Position numbers and translations under genes: made by a program. A stretch of 64,000 bases of DNA from Chryseobacterium sp. VAUSW3 (GTDB lineage Bacteria > Bacteroidota > Bacteroidia > Flavobacteriales > Weeksellaceae): positions 124,001 through 188,000 of the forward strand of contig NZ_NIUY01000002.1 of assembly GCF_002205795.1 (NCBI RefSeq), given 5' to 3'. Shown piece after piece: positions 33,428-41,962 of the stretch (its first letter is position 1; the number at the start of each line of letters is the position of its first letter). The notes beneath the pieces are model-generated. The model made no database searches and was not told the DNA's origin. It saw nothing but the letters and a program-made list of their open reading frames with translations.

Positions 33428-34567
33428 TTATTTCGAAATTTCTCTGCCTATTACAAGACGCTGAATTTCGGAAGTTCCTTCGCCAATAGTACATAATTTT
33501 GAATCTCTGTAGAATTTTTCTACCGGAAAATCTTTCGTATAGCCATATCCGCCGAAAACCTGAACTGCATTATTCGCAATTCTAACACAAGCTTCCGAAG
33601 CGTAAAGTTTAGCCATAGCGCCTTCTTTGGTCATGGGTTGCTTGGCATTTTTTAAATTAGAAGCACGCTGAATGAGTAATTCTGCAGCATCAATTTCCGT
33701 TGCCATATCAGCAAGCATGAAGTTAATCGCCTGAAACTGGTTAATTGCTTTGCCAAACTGGTGTCTTTCCAAAGAATATTTCAAAGCGGCTTTGTACGCG
33801 CCACGGGCAATACCTAAACTTAATGCTGCGATCGAGATTCTTCCGCCATCAAGGATTTTCATTGCCTGTTTGAATCCAGATCCAACTTCACCTAATCTGT
33901 TGGCATCGGGAACTCTTACGTTGTCGAAAATCAATTCTGCAGTCTCGGAGGCGCGCATTCCTAATTTGTTTTCTTTTTTTCCTGAACTGAAACCTGGCAT
34001 TCCTTTTTCCAAAACGAAAGCTGTAGAGTTATTTTTTGCTCCTTTTTCGCCGGTTCTGGTCATTACAACAGCAATGTCGCCGGAAATTGCATGGGTAATG
34101 AAGTTTTTAGCCCCGTTAAGAATCCACTCGTCACCATCTTTTACCGCTGTAGTGCTCATCCCGCCGGAATCGGATCCTGTATTGTGTTCTGTTAAGCCCC
34201 ATGCACCGATAACTTTACCAGAAGCAAGTTGTGGGAGCCATTTGTGGCGCTGTTCTTCGTTTCCGAATTCGTAAATGTGATTGGTACACAATGAGTTGTG
34301 GGCAGCAACGGATAGTCCGATGGAAGGATCAACCTGTGAAATTTCATCAAGAATGGCCACGTACTCGTGATAACCAAGACCTGAACCACCGTATTCTTCG
34401 GGAATTACAATTCCCATAAACCCCATTTCACCCATTTGGTGAAAAAGTTCAACCGGAAAAGTCTGGCTTTCGTCCCAGTCCATAATATTCGGTCGGATAT
34501 TTTTTTCTGCAAACTCTTTGGCAGTTTCAGCAATCATATTAATGTTGTGTAAAGTGTCACTGTTCAT
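33428..34567 (-). CDS. Acyl-CoA dehydrogenase
   Basis: A 379-residue FAD enzyme of the short/medium-chain acyl-CoA dehydrogenase type, catalysing the first step of beta-oxidation or branched-chain acid degradation. The FAD-binding strand block GAWGLTEHNTGSDSGGM is typical. The C-terminal signature GGYGYTKDFPVEKFYRD precedes the expected catalytic glutamate in CTIGEGTSEIQ. The substrate chain length is not certain. It is transcribed alone, divergently from the secreted endonuclease gene. Confidence 0.92.
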   Translation of the reverse strand: MNSDTLHNINMIAETAKEFAEKNIRPNIMDWDESQTFPVELFHQMGEMGFMGIVIPEEYGGSGLGYHEYVAILDEISQVDPSIGLSVAAHNSLCTNHIYEFGNEEQRHKWLPQLASGKVIGAWGLTEHNTGSDSGGMSTTAVKDGDEWILNGAKNFITHAISGDIAVVMTRTGEKGAKNNSTAFVLEKGMPGFSSGKKENKLGMRASETAELIFDNVRVPDANRLGEVGSGFKQAMKILDGGRISIAALSLGIARGAYKAALKYSLERHQFGKAINQFQAINFMLADMATEIDAAELLIQRASNLKNAKQPMTKEGAMAKLYASEACVRIANNAVQVFGGYGYTKDFPVEKFYRDSKLCTIGEGTSEIQRLVIGREISK

Positions 34568-34583
34568 AGATAGTATTTGCTTT

Positions 34584-34591
34584 CAAAGATA
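34584..34591 (-). promoter_or_regulatory. -7 element for the acyl-CoA dehydrogenase gene
   Basis: On the minus strand TATCTTTG, 16 nt before the start codon, matches TAnnTTTG. Confidence 0.45.
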
Positions 34592-34645
34592 ATTAAATTG
34601 GTGAAGCCTGAAAATATTTTTTGAAAATTAGGTTTAATTCCTGAT

Positions 34646-34672
34646 TTTGCGAAAGTTAAATGCGTAATTTTG
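34646..34672 (+). promoter_or_regulatory. Promoter of the secreted endonuclease gene
   Basis: TTTG (34646-34649), 15 nt, TAATTTTG (34665-34672). The spacing is a little short. Its position argues against translation from the ATG at 34660. Confidence 0.4.
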
Positions 34673-34692
34673 CAATCTTCAAAATGATATCA

Positions 34693-36576
34693 ATGAAAAG
34701 AATTCTACTTCTGTGCTTTCTATTGCCAGCTTTGGTTTTTTCACAAATTCCTTCGGGTTATTATGAAGGAACTTCAAATTTAAGCGGATATGCGCTTAAA
34801 ACGAAACTTCACGAGATTATCTCCTCTAAAAATATTAACTGGCATTATGGAGATTTGACTGAATTTTACAATAAAACGGATTTAGATAAATATTACGATC
34901 ATGATGCAAGTAATACTACCATCCTGCTGGATATTTATTCTGAAATCCCAAACGGTCCGGATGTTTATGAATATACCGTCGCCAATCTTACAGGATCTGC
35001 AAATGCAGAAGGGCAGGGTTGGAACAGAGAGCATATGATGCCTCAAAGTACATTCAACAGTAATTATCCGATGTATTCGGATCTGTTTTACGTAATTCCT
35101 ACGGATGCACGTATTAATCAGCTGAGGAGCAACTATCCTTATGGTATTGCTAAAACTACAACCGCTCCTTTTTATACTTTTACAAACGGATCGCGGATTA
35201 GTGCCAACGGAACGCCTGGCTCCGGTTATACCGGACGTGTTTACGAACCCGTTGATGAATTTAAAGGAGATATTGCAAGAAGTTTACTTTATTTTGCGGT
35301 GAGATACGAAGGGAAATTAGGTCTTTTTAATTATTATAACGGTACTTCAGCTGCAAACGACCGAAGCCCGCTGGACGGAACCGAAGAAAAAGCTTTTGAA
35401 GACTGGTATCTTGCCATGCTTCTTCAGTGGCATAATCAGGATCCGGTTTCACAAAGAGAGATCGACAGGAATAATGAGGTTTATGCATTACAGAAAAACC
35501 GAAATCCTTTTATCGATTATCCACAATGGGTAAATGCTATCTGGAATCAGACCGCAAATTCTTTAGAACCTCAGGCTCCCACGAACTTAAGTATTACGCA
35601 GACAAGTGCTTATTTTGTAAATTTAAGCTGGACGCCAAGTCCCGATGCTGATGTAATCGGATACAAAATCTATCAGAATGATGTGCTGATTGCCTATACT
35701 AAAGATACCTCAGTTTCAATTGATCATTTGGAGCCTTCCACCTTTTATAATTTCAAAGTTCAGGCTTATGATAATAGTTACTATCAGTCGATGTACAGCA
35801 ATACGGTTTCTGCAACAACTTTAGCGACCGATATTTATGCAAAGGATCTGATGATTACAAAATATCTGGAAGGAAGTGAGAATAATAGAGCAATTGAAAT
35901 AACCAACAAAACCGGGCATCCTGTTAATCTCAATAAATACCGTCTCAGTACTCAGTTTTATAACAACACTGCAGGTAATTATTATTTTCCCGATGCGTAT
36001 GAACTCGAAGGACTGGTACAGCACAACGAAACATTTGTTGTGCTCAATCCATATTCCAATTTCAGCTGTATTACCAATGATGAGGCGAGATTTGTAACGG
36101 CTGCGCCTCAGCTCACTTTTTCGGGAAGCCAATATCTTGAACTTCGTTATGCTTCGACAACGGTAGATGCGGTAGGAATTAAAGACATGAGTAATTCATC
36201 AGTTTTGGGTGATGTTTCGCTGTACAGACTGAGTTCTGTAACGCAACCGTCAAATACATTTACCCTTTCCGAGTGGGAAGCATTTCCTGCTGATTATTGC
36301 GAGAATCTGGGCGTTTTGGCCACCTCTGATGTTGGGTTTTATTCTGAAAATAACTGGTCTGTTTATCCGAATCCTGTCGTTGGAAACAGCCTGTATGTAA
36401 AAGGGAAACAACTGGAGAACGCGCAGGAAATTTCTGTTTTTGATCTTTCGGGAAAATTGGTGCAGCAAGAAAGTCGGCCGTTTAAAAACAAAAATTCGGT
36501 AAATGTTCAAAATCTGAAGCCGGGAGTTTATATTCTGAATATAGATCATAAATCACTGAAGTTTATCAAAAAATAA
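34693..36576 (+). CDS. Secreted endonuclease I with fibronectin type III, lamin-tail-like and T9SS domains
   Basis: A 627-residue exported nuclease. A signal peptide (MKRILLLCFLLPALVFSQ) is followed by an endonuclease I domain with the His-Asn-type metal motif NREHMMPQSTF (H115) and the YVIPTDARINQLRSNYPYG block. A fibronectin III domain (about 295-375, LSITQTSAYFVNLSWTPSP), a lamin-tail-like domain (DLMITKYLEGSENNRAIEI) and a T9SS type A sorting domain (YPNPVVGNSLYVKG to FIKK) follow. It probably degrades external DNA for nutrients. I chose the ATG at 34693 because it begins the signal peptide and lies after the promoter. Confidence 0.9.
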   Translation: MKRILLLCFLLPALVFSQIPSGYYEGTSNLSGYALKTKLHEIISSKNINWHYGDLTEFYNKTDLDKYYDHDASNTTILLDIYSEIPNGPDVYEYTVANLTGSANAEGQGWNREHMMPQSTFNSNYPMYSDLFYVIPTDARINQLRSNYPYGIAKTTTAPFYTFTNGSRISANGTPGSGYTGRVYEPVDEFKGDIARSLLYFAVRYEGKLGLFNYYNGTSAANDRSPLDGTEEKAFEDWYLAMLLQWHNQDPVSQREIDRNNEVYALQKNRNPFIDYPQWVNAIWNQTANSLEPQAPTNLSITQTSAYFVNLSWTPSPDADVIGYKIYQNDVLIAYTKDTSVSIDHLEPSTFYNFKVQAYDNSYYQSMYSNTVSATTLATDIYAKDLMITKYLEGSENNRAIEITNKTGHPVNLNKYRLSTQFYNNTAGNYYFPDAYELEGLVQHNETFVVLNPYSNFSCITNDEARFVTAAPQLTFSGSQYLELRYASTTVDAVGIKDMSNSSVLGDVSLYRLSSVTQPSNTFTLSEWEAFPADYCENLGVLATSDVGFYSENNWSVYPNPVVGNSLYVKGKQLENAQEISVFDLSGKLVQQESRPFKNKNSVNVQNLKPGVYILNIDHKSLKFIKK

Positions 36577-36591
36577 ATCTTCGCAGTCATT

Positions 36592-36628
36592 AAAATCTCC
36601 TCAAAAAATTTATTTGAGGAGATTTTTT
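36592..36628. terminator. Bidirectional terminator between endonuclease and HHH genes
   Basis: The 14-bp stem AAAATCTCCTCAAA / TTTGAGGAGATTTT with a 7-nt loop lies between convergent genes. Confidence 0.88.
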
Positions 36629-36645
36629 ATTACCCTATAATTAAA

Positions 36646-38046
36646 CTATTTCAAATACAATCTCATTTTTGCTTCGTATTCCGGTTTTACTTTTATCAGC
36701 TTCCATATTTTTCTGTCTTCAGGATTTGTAATCCGGTGATAAATAATTTTATCGGCAGAATATTTAAAGTAAGGATGTGTTTTCAACCAATCTTCAGGAG
36801 CGTCGGCGAGCGTATATTTCGCGACTTTCGAATCATCAAGATAAGCAGTGGAAATTAATTTCTGCGCTAGATTTTTATCGATGTCGTAGGTGTCGATAAT
36901 TTGCTGTCGGTTGACAAACCCACCAAGTTTTTTGCGGTAACTGAGCATCATGGCGGCACTTTTTTCGTCAAAACCAAATTCTATAAGCTGCTTGAACGTA
37001 ATTTGGTTGATGTCAACTTTTGAAAAATCGGTTTTGGATTCAGATTCATTTGCAGCTTTTGTAACCACGGACTCGCTGAAACTCTTTTTAGGTAAAGTTG
37101 TTTTAAAATTTTCGGGATTCAGTAGAATGTAAGGTTTTATCTCTTCAAACTTTTCTTCAGAAATTACAAAACAACGTGCAATATCATCCAGAGTTTTAAA
37201 ACTGCCTTTTAGATTACGGTCTCGGTAATTAATGATGACCTGCGCCTGTTTCTCGGAGAAGCCTAACTTTTGCCAACCTGCCAGATCAATTAGGTTTGGA
37301 TCGAAATTCTGGTAAGCGATTTTGGCTTTTTCCGGAGAATTTGATCTGTAATTATTTTTAACTGAAAAATTTTCAGGTGTTTTCTCTGGAAGAAGAAGAT
37401 AAGGTTCCATTTTGCGGTACTGCTCTTCGCTGATGATGAAGCAGTCTTTGAATTTTTCTTTGCTGATGAAGCTTCCACCGAGATAAGCTTTGTATTTTAC
37501 TATTGAACTTGCCTGCTTTTCAGTAAAACCCATTTTTACAAAATCATCTGCGGTAAAATGATCTGGATTAAATTTTCCAGGAATCGTGAGCGATTTTTTC
37601 TCGTAACCGCGGTATGGATAATTGCTGCCACCTTTCGATGGGTAATTTGTAAATCTTTGGTAAGAATCAGAAGGTGATTTTTCAGGAAGTAAAATATAAG
37701 GTTCGAGCTCTGAATATTTTTCTTCCGATAAGGAATAACATTTTTTTAGCTGTTCTTTTGAAGTAAATTCGCCGCCTACAACGTTCTTATATTTTAAGAT
37801 GGTAGCCACTTGTCTTTCAGAGAATCCTAAATTCTTCCAGTCACTTTCCGATAAATCATTGGGATTAAATTCTGAGAGTTCTTTCTTCTCTGTTTTTGTA
37901 TAATTTACAGTTTCAAGAGAATCAGGTGGCCGCTCATCCGTTTTTGCAGAATTAAAATAAAAAAGACCGCCCAACATGATTGCTCCCGATGTGGCCAGTC
38001 CTAAAAAATAATTTTTTGCGGCGGAAATTTGTAGAGGTAAGCGCAT
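36646..38046 (-). CDS. Membrane-anchored protein with four helix-hairpin-helix repeats
   Basis: A 466-residue protein with an N-terminal membrane helix (YFLGLATSGAIMLGGLFYF) and four repeats of about 60 residues. Each repeat has the ComEA-like pattern LGFSERQVATILKYK..GG.F.SKEQLKKCYSLSEE..., a helix-hairpin-helix that usually binds DNA non-specifically. The first three repeats carry a conserved cysteine in the position KKCYSLSEE, KDCFIISEE and ARCFVISEE; the fourth has lost it. Flavobacteria have such long HHH proteins with unknown role; DNA uptake or nucleoid attachment at the membrane are options. It is followed by a MerR regulator upstream on the same strand. Confidence 0.82.
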   Translation of the reverse strand: MRLPLQISAAKNYFLGLATSGAIMLGGLFYFNSAKTDERPPDSLETVNYTKTEKKELSEFNPNDLSESDWKNLGFSERQVATILKYKNVVGGEFTSKEQLKKCYSLSEEKYSELEPYILLPEKSPSDSYQRFTNYPSKGGSNYPYRGYEKKSLTIPGKFNPDHFTADDFVKMGFTEKQASSIVKYKAYLGGSFISKEKFKDCFIISEEQYRKMEPYLLLPEKTPENFSVKNNYRSNSPEKAKIAYQNFDPNLIDLAGWQKLGFSEKQAQVIINYRDRNLKGSFKTLDDIARCFVISEEKFEEIKPYILLNPENFKTTLPKKSFSESVVTKAANESESKTDFSKVDINQITFKQLIEFGFDEKSAAMMLSYRKKLGGFVNRQQIIDTYDIDKNLAQKLISTAYLDDSKVAKYTLADAPEDWLKTHPYFKYSADKIIYHRITNPEDRKIWKLIKVKPEYEAKMRLYLK

Positions 38047-38134
38047 GATAATTCATTTTGTGCAAACATAAAACGAATTAAACCAATAAGTTACAGTGAA
38101 AACACCTGTTTTATTGCGTTGAAAACACCCTTTT

Positions 38135-38476
38135 TTATTCGGGTTTGTCTATCAGGGAATCTTTCAGTTTTTGTAACTCAGCTTTTACAAACTCCAGACG
38201 GTCGATCATGCTGATGGTTTCTGATATTTTCGAATTGGTAGCGAGTGCGATCCGGGCTCCGTCTAACGTGTATCCTTTTTCTTTAACCAAATGGTAAATA
38301 ATCTGCAGGTTTTTGAGGTCTTCAGGAGTGAAGTACCGGTTTCCTTTTTTATTTTTCTTAGGTTTAATAATCGGGAATTCCTGTTCCCAATATCTTATTA
38401 ATGACGTGTTTACATTAAAAGCCTTGGCTACTTCGCCTATCGAATAATACAGTTTATCGGGTAAATTAAGTTTCAT
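38135..38476 (-). CDS. MerR family transcriptional regulator
   Basis: A 113-residue regulator with the MerR winged HTH (YYSIGEVAKAFNVNTSLIRYWEQEF) and a short helix ending in a charged tail. It is shorter than typical MerR proteins and lacks a sensor domain with cysteines, like the Bacteroidetes MerR-like proteins annotated near DNA-repair or HHH genes. The target is unknown. The HHH protein gene follows it after 88 nt, and the helicase gene lies upstream by 45 nt. Confidence 0.87.
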   Translation of the reverse strand: MKLNLPDKLYYSIGEVAKAFNVNTSLIRYWEQEFPIIKPKKNKKGNRYFTPEDLKNLQIIYHLVKEKGYTLDGARIALATNSKISETISMIDRLEFVKAELQKLKDSLIDKPE

Positions 38477-38521
38477 ATAAAAGGAATGTAGGTTGGTAAA
38501 GGTAGAAATTTTTAGGTTTAT

Positions 38522-39829
38522 TTAGTAAGCAACTTCCATTTTTACTTTTTTACCTTTTAGTTTTTCGGTAGATAATTTTTTCAGCAAATCTTTTACCATT
38601 TTACGGTCAACCGCAACGTAGGAAGTGGTGTCTTTTACTTCAATCAAACCGATATCTTCTTTGCCGAGTTCCCCTTTTTTGATGAGATAGCCTACAATAT
38701 CTACTTTATTTACTTTGTCTTTTTTTCCAGCGCTGATGTAAATAGTTTGAAAAGGCGTTTTTCCGGGAACACGGTTGCTTTCGGAAACATTTTCTTCCGG
38801 GATATTATTTTTTATGAACGGGAAATTCTCATCATCAGTCATAATTAAATAAGCAAAACCTTTGGCGTTCATTCTTGCAGTACGGCCGTTTCTGTGGATG
38901 AATGCATCTTCTTTCGGCGGTAACTGGTAATGAACAATCGATTCAACCTCCGGAACATCCAGTCCGCGGGAGGCCAAATCCGTGGTAATTAAAATACGTG
39001 AAGAATCATTTCTGAATTTCAGAAGTGCACGCTCTCTTTCATCCTGTTCCATTCCGCCGTGGAAGGTTTCGCGCTCAATTCCCTTTTCTCTTAAAAGCTC
39101 AGAAATTCGGTCCACGGCATCGCGGTGGTTGCAGAAAACGAGTGTCCTTTTATTTCCGATTTTACAGATTAAATGAAATAAAGTATCTAATTTTTCTTCC
39201 GAAGTTGTAATTACCTTTCTCAATTGAATGTCAGGTTTTGAATCATGAATTTTTAGAAAATTAATGATTTTTTCATCCTTTAAACCAACAAACGACGGAA
39301 TTTTATCCATCGCAGTTGCCGAGGTTAGGATTCGTTGCGAACAGTTTTCCAAAGCCTGAATTATGTAATTCATATCTTCTTCAAAACCCAGTTCCAGCGC
39401 TTTGTCGAACTCATCTAAAATTAAAGTTTTGATTGTTGATGGGTCAAAATTTTCATTTCTTAAATGATAAGCAATTCGTCCCGGAGTTCCTATCAGTAAG
39501 GCAGGTGCATCGCGAAAGTTGTTAAGTTCTACTTTTTTATCGTGACCTCCGTAACAGATAGAAACTTTGAAATCGGTACCCATTTGTTTGAAAACCTGCT
39601 CAATTTGCAGTGCAAGTTCTCTTGCCGGAACTAAAATCATCGCCTGAACTCCCGATGAATTTTTCTTTAAATTTCTTAGCAGCGGAAATAAAAAAGCCAG
39701 CGTTTTTCCTGATCCTGTTGGAGAAAGCAGAATGACATCTTTTTCGTTTTCTGAGGCAGTATAGGTAGATTTCTGCATTTGATTCATGTCCTGAATCTGC
39801 AGTTTTTGATAGATGGTTTCTAAATTCAT
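38522..39829 (-). CDS. DEAD-box RNA helicase, DbpA-like
   Basis: A 435-residue RNA helicase with all core motifs: Q-motif region, motif I SPTGSGKT, PARELALQ, TPGRI, motif II DEFD (residues 139-142, in place of DEAD), SAT in ILTSATAM, and RNGRTAR. The C-terminal 75 residues (FQTIYISAGKKDKVNKVDIV to KGKKVKMEVAY) are the DbpA RNA-binding domain, which targets DbpA to hairpin 92 of 23S rRNA in E. coli. A ribosome-assembly role is likely. The F for A change in motif II occurs in several bacterial relatives and is probably active. Confidence 0.92.
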   Translation of the reverse strand: MNLETIYQKLQIQDMNQMQKSTYTASENEKDVILLSPTGSGKTLAFLFPLLRNLKKNSSGVQAMILVPARELALQIEQVFKQMGTDFKVSICYGGHDKKVELNNFRDAPALLIGTPGRIAYHLRNENFDPSTIKTLILDEFDKALELGFEEDMNYIIQALENCSQRILTSATAMDKIPSFVGLKDEKIINFLKIHDSKPDIQLRKVITTSEEKLDTLFHLICKIGNKRTLVFCNHRDAVDRISELLREKGIERETFHGGMEQDERERALLKFRNDSSRILITTDLASRGLDVPEVESIVHYQLPPKEDAFIHRNGRTARMNAKGFAYLIMTDDENFPFIKNNIPEENVSESNRVPGKTPFQTIYISAGKKDKVNKVDIVGYLIKKGELGKEDIGLIEVKDTTSYVAVDRKMVKDLLKKLSTEKLKGKKVKMEVAY

Positions 39830-39905
39830 TTTGCAAAGGTAAAAGAAAACGCTTTGGTTTGAAAATGAGACCGGTAAGATTTTAAAAATATACTCCCGAA
39901 TATTA

Positions 39906-39935
39906 TTGCATTTACCAAATAAATTCTTAATTTTG
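39906..39935 (+). promoter_or_regulatory. Promoter of rpsA
   Basis: TTG (39906-39908), 19 nt, TAATTTTG (39928-39935) fits the Bacteroidetes consensus. It implies a leader of about 115 nt before the ATG at 40055. Confidence 0.65.
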
Positions 39936-39955
39936 CACCACTTTTTGTGGGAACA

Positions 39956-40021
39956 TTTGGCTAAGTTAAAACATTAACAATTAACATCTTCCGTATTTTT
40001 CATTAACCACATTAAGCCAAA
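39956..40021 (+). promoter_or_regulatory. Inverted repeat in the rpsA leader
   Basis: TTTGGCT (39956-39962) and AGCCAAA (40015-40021) can pair across 52 nt within the leader. A leader structure where S1 could bind its own mRNA is known in other bacteria; here it is only suggested. Confidence 0.35.
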
Positions 40022-40054
40022 GATTGAAAAAGAAGGAATACAAATTATTTTATT

Positions 40055-41848
40055 ATGTCAGAAACGACAGACAAAGCAGAGGTTCTTTTGAACCAAAACG
40101 TAGCACCAGAACAGTTTGATTGGGATTCTTTCGAATCAGGATTAGATGCTGATGCAAGAAAAGAGAAAAGTGATTTAGAGGAAATCTATAACGGATCTCT
40201 TAACAACCTTCAGGATAACGATGTTCTTGTTGGTAAAGTTGTAAGACTTACTGATAAAGAAGCAATTGTTGATATCAACTTCAAATCTGAAGGAGTTATT
40301 TCTCTTAACGAATTCCGTTACAACCAAGGTTTAAAAGTTGGTGATGAAGTAGAGGTAATGGTTGACAGAAGAGAAGACAAATCTGGGCAGTTACAGCTTT
40401 CTCATAAAAAAGCAAGAACACTTAAGGCTTGGGACAAAGTTAACGAACTTCACGAAACTGGAGAAATCGTGAATGGTTTCGTAAAATCAAGAACTAAAGG
40501 CGGTATGATCGTTGACGTTCATGGTATCGAAGCATTCTTACCAGGTTCTCAAATCGATGTGAAGCCTATTAAAGATTACGATCAGTTCGTAGGTAAAACA
40601 ATGGAGTTCAAAGTTGTGAAAATCAACCCTGAGTTCAAAAACGTTGTTGTATCTCACAAAGCGCTTATCGAAGCAGATCTTGAAGGTCAGAAGAGAGAAA
40701 TCATCGGTCAGCTTGAAAAAGGTCAGGTTCTTGAAGGAACTGTTAAGAATATCACTTCTTACGGTGTATTCGTTGATCTTGGAGGTGTTGACGGACTTAT
40801 CCACATTACAGACCTTTCTTGGTCTAGAGTTAACCACCCATCAGAAATTCTGTCAGACGGTGAAACTGTAAAAGTGGTAATCCTTGATTTCGATGACGAG
40901 AAAACAAGAATCCAGTTAGGTATGAAGCAATTAGAAGCTCATCCTTGGGACGCACTTTCTGCTGACTTAAAAGTAGGAGACAGAGTAAAAGGAAAAGTGG
41001 TGGTTCTTGCTGATTACGGTGCATTCGTAGAGGTTGCTCCAGGTGTAGAAGGATTAATCCACGTTTCAGAAATGTCTTGGTCTACTCATTTGAGAAGTGC
41101 AGGAGATTTCGTAAAAGTAGGTGACGAGGTAGAAGCAGAAGTTTTAACCCTTGACAGAGAAGACAGAAAAATCTCTTTAGGAATGAAGCAGCTTAGCCAG
41201 GATCCTTGGTCAAATATCGAAACTAAATATCCAGTAGGTTCTAAGCACGTTGGAACGGTAAGAAACTTTACTAATTTCGGTGTGTTTGTAGAATTGGAAG
41301 AAGGTATCGATGGATTAATCTACATCTCTGATCTTTCTTGGACTAAAAAAATCAAACACCCATCAGAATTCTGTGCAGTTGGTGATAAATTAGATGTAGT
41401 TGTTCTTGAGCTTGATACAGCGGCAAGAAGACTTTCTTTAGGTCACAAACAACTTCTTGAAAATCCTTGGGATAAATTCGAAACTAAATATGCTGAAGGT
41501 ACTGTACACGCAGGAAAAGCTACTGAAGTTTTCGATAAAGGAGCACAGGTACAGTTTGAAGATGCTGAAGTTGAAGCTTTCTGCCCATCAAGATTATTAG
41601 AAAAAGAAGATGGTTCTAAAATCAAGAAAGGTGAAGAAGCACAGTTCAAAGTGATCGAATTCAACAAAGAATTCAAGAGAGTAGTAGTATCTCACACAGG
41701 AATCTTCAGAGACGAAGAAAAGAAAAACGTGAGAGAATCTTCTTCATCTAACAAGCCAATGGGTTCTTCAGGTAACGAAGAAAAATCAACCCTAGGTGAT
41801 TTAGATGTATTAGCAGAATTGAAAAAGAAAATGGAAGGTGGTAACTAA
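40055..41848 (+). CDS. rpsA: 30S ribosomal protein S1
   Basis: S1 tethers mRNA to the 30S subunit. The 597-residue protein contains six S1 (OB-fold) repeats between about residues 50 and 550; for example GQVLEGTVKNITSYGVFVDL and GSKHVGTVRNFTNFGVFVEL are classic cores. The final 30 residues are charged and low complexity (NKPMGSSGNEEKS). Codon use is strongly biased, as for an abundant protein. Many starts in this window lack a Shine-Dalgarno sequence, so mRNA recruitment by S1 may matter more than usual. Confidence 0.97.
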   Translation: MSETTDKAEVLLNQNVAPEQFDWDSFESGLDADARKEKSDLEEIYNGSLNNLQDNDVLVGKVVRLTDKEAIVDINFKSEGVISLNEFRYNQGLKVGDEVEVMVDRREDKSGQLQLSHKKARTLKAWDKVNELHETGEIVNGFVKSRTKGGMIVDVHGIEAFLPGSQIDVKPIKDYDQFVGKTMEFKVVKINPEFKNVVVSHKALIEADLEGQKREIIGQLEKGQVLEGTVKNITSYGVFVDLGGVDGLIHITDLSWSRVNHPSEILSDGETVKVVILDFDDEKTRIQLGMKQLEAHPWDALSADLKVGDRVKGKVVVLADYGAFVEVAPGVEGLIHVSEMSWSTHLRSAGDFVKVGDEVEAEVLTLDREDRKISLGMKQLSQDPWSNIETKYPVGSKHVGTVRNFTNFGVFVELEEGIDGLIYISDLSWTKKIKHPSEFCAVGDKLDVVVLELDTAARRLSLGHKQLLENPWDKFETKYAEGTVHAGKATEVFDKGAQVQFEDAEVEAFCPSRLLEKEDGSKIKKGEEAQFKVIEFNKEFKRVVVSHTGIFRDEEKKNVRESSSSNKPMGSSGNEEKSTLGDLDVLAELKKKMEGGN

Positions 41849-41870
41849 TCCCTTCTAGATCTTAATAAAA

Positions 41871-41900
41871 TGACGCCTCCTTAACCGGAGGCGTTTTTTT
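41871..41900 (+). terminator. Terminator of rpsA
   Basis: ACGCCTCC / GGAGGCGT stem with a 6-nt loop and seven T. Confidence 0.92.
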
Positions 41901-41962
41901 GTGAAAAAAAACTAAAACATATTGATATTTTTTATATTTTCGAACCCAATTAATCAAAATAT

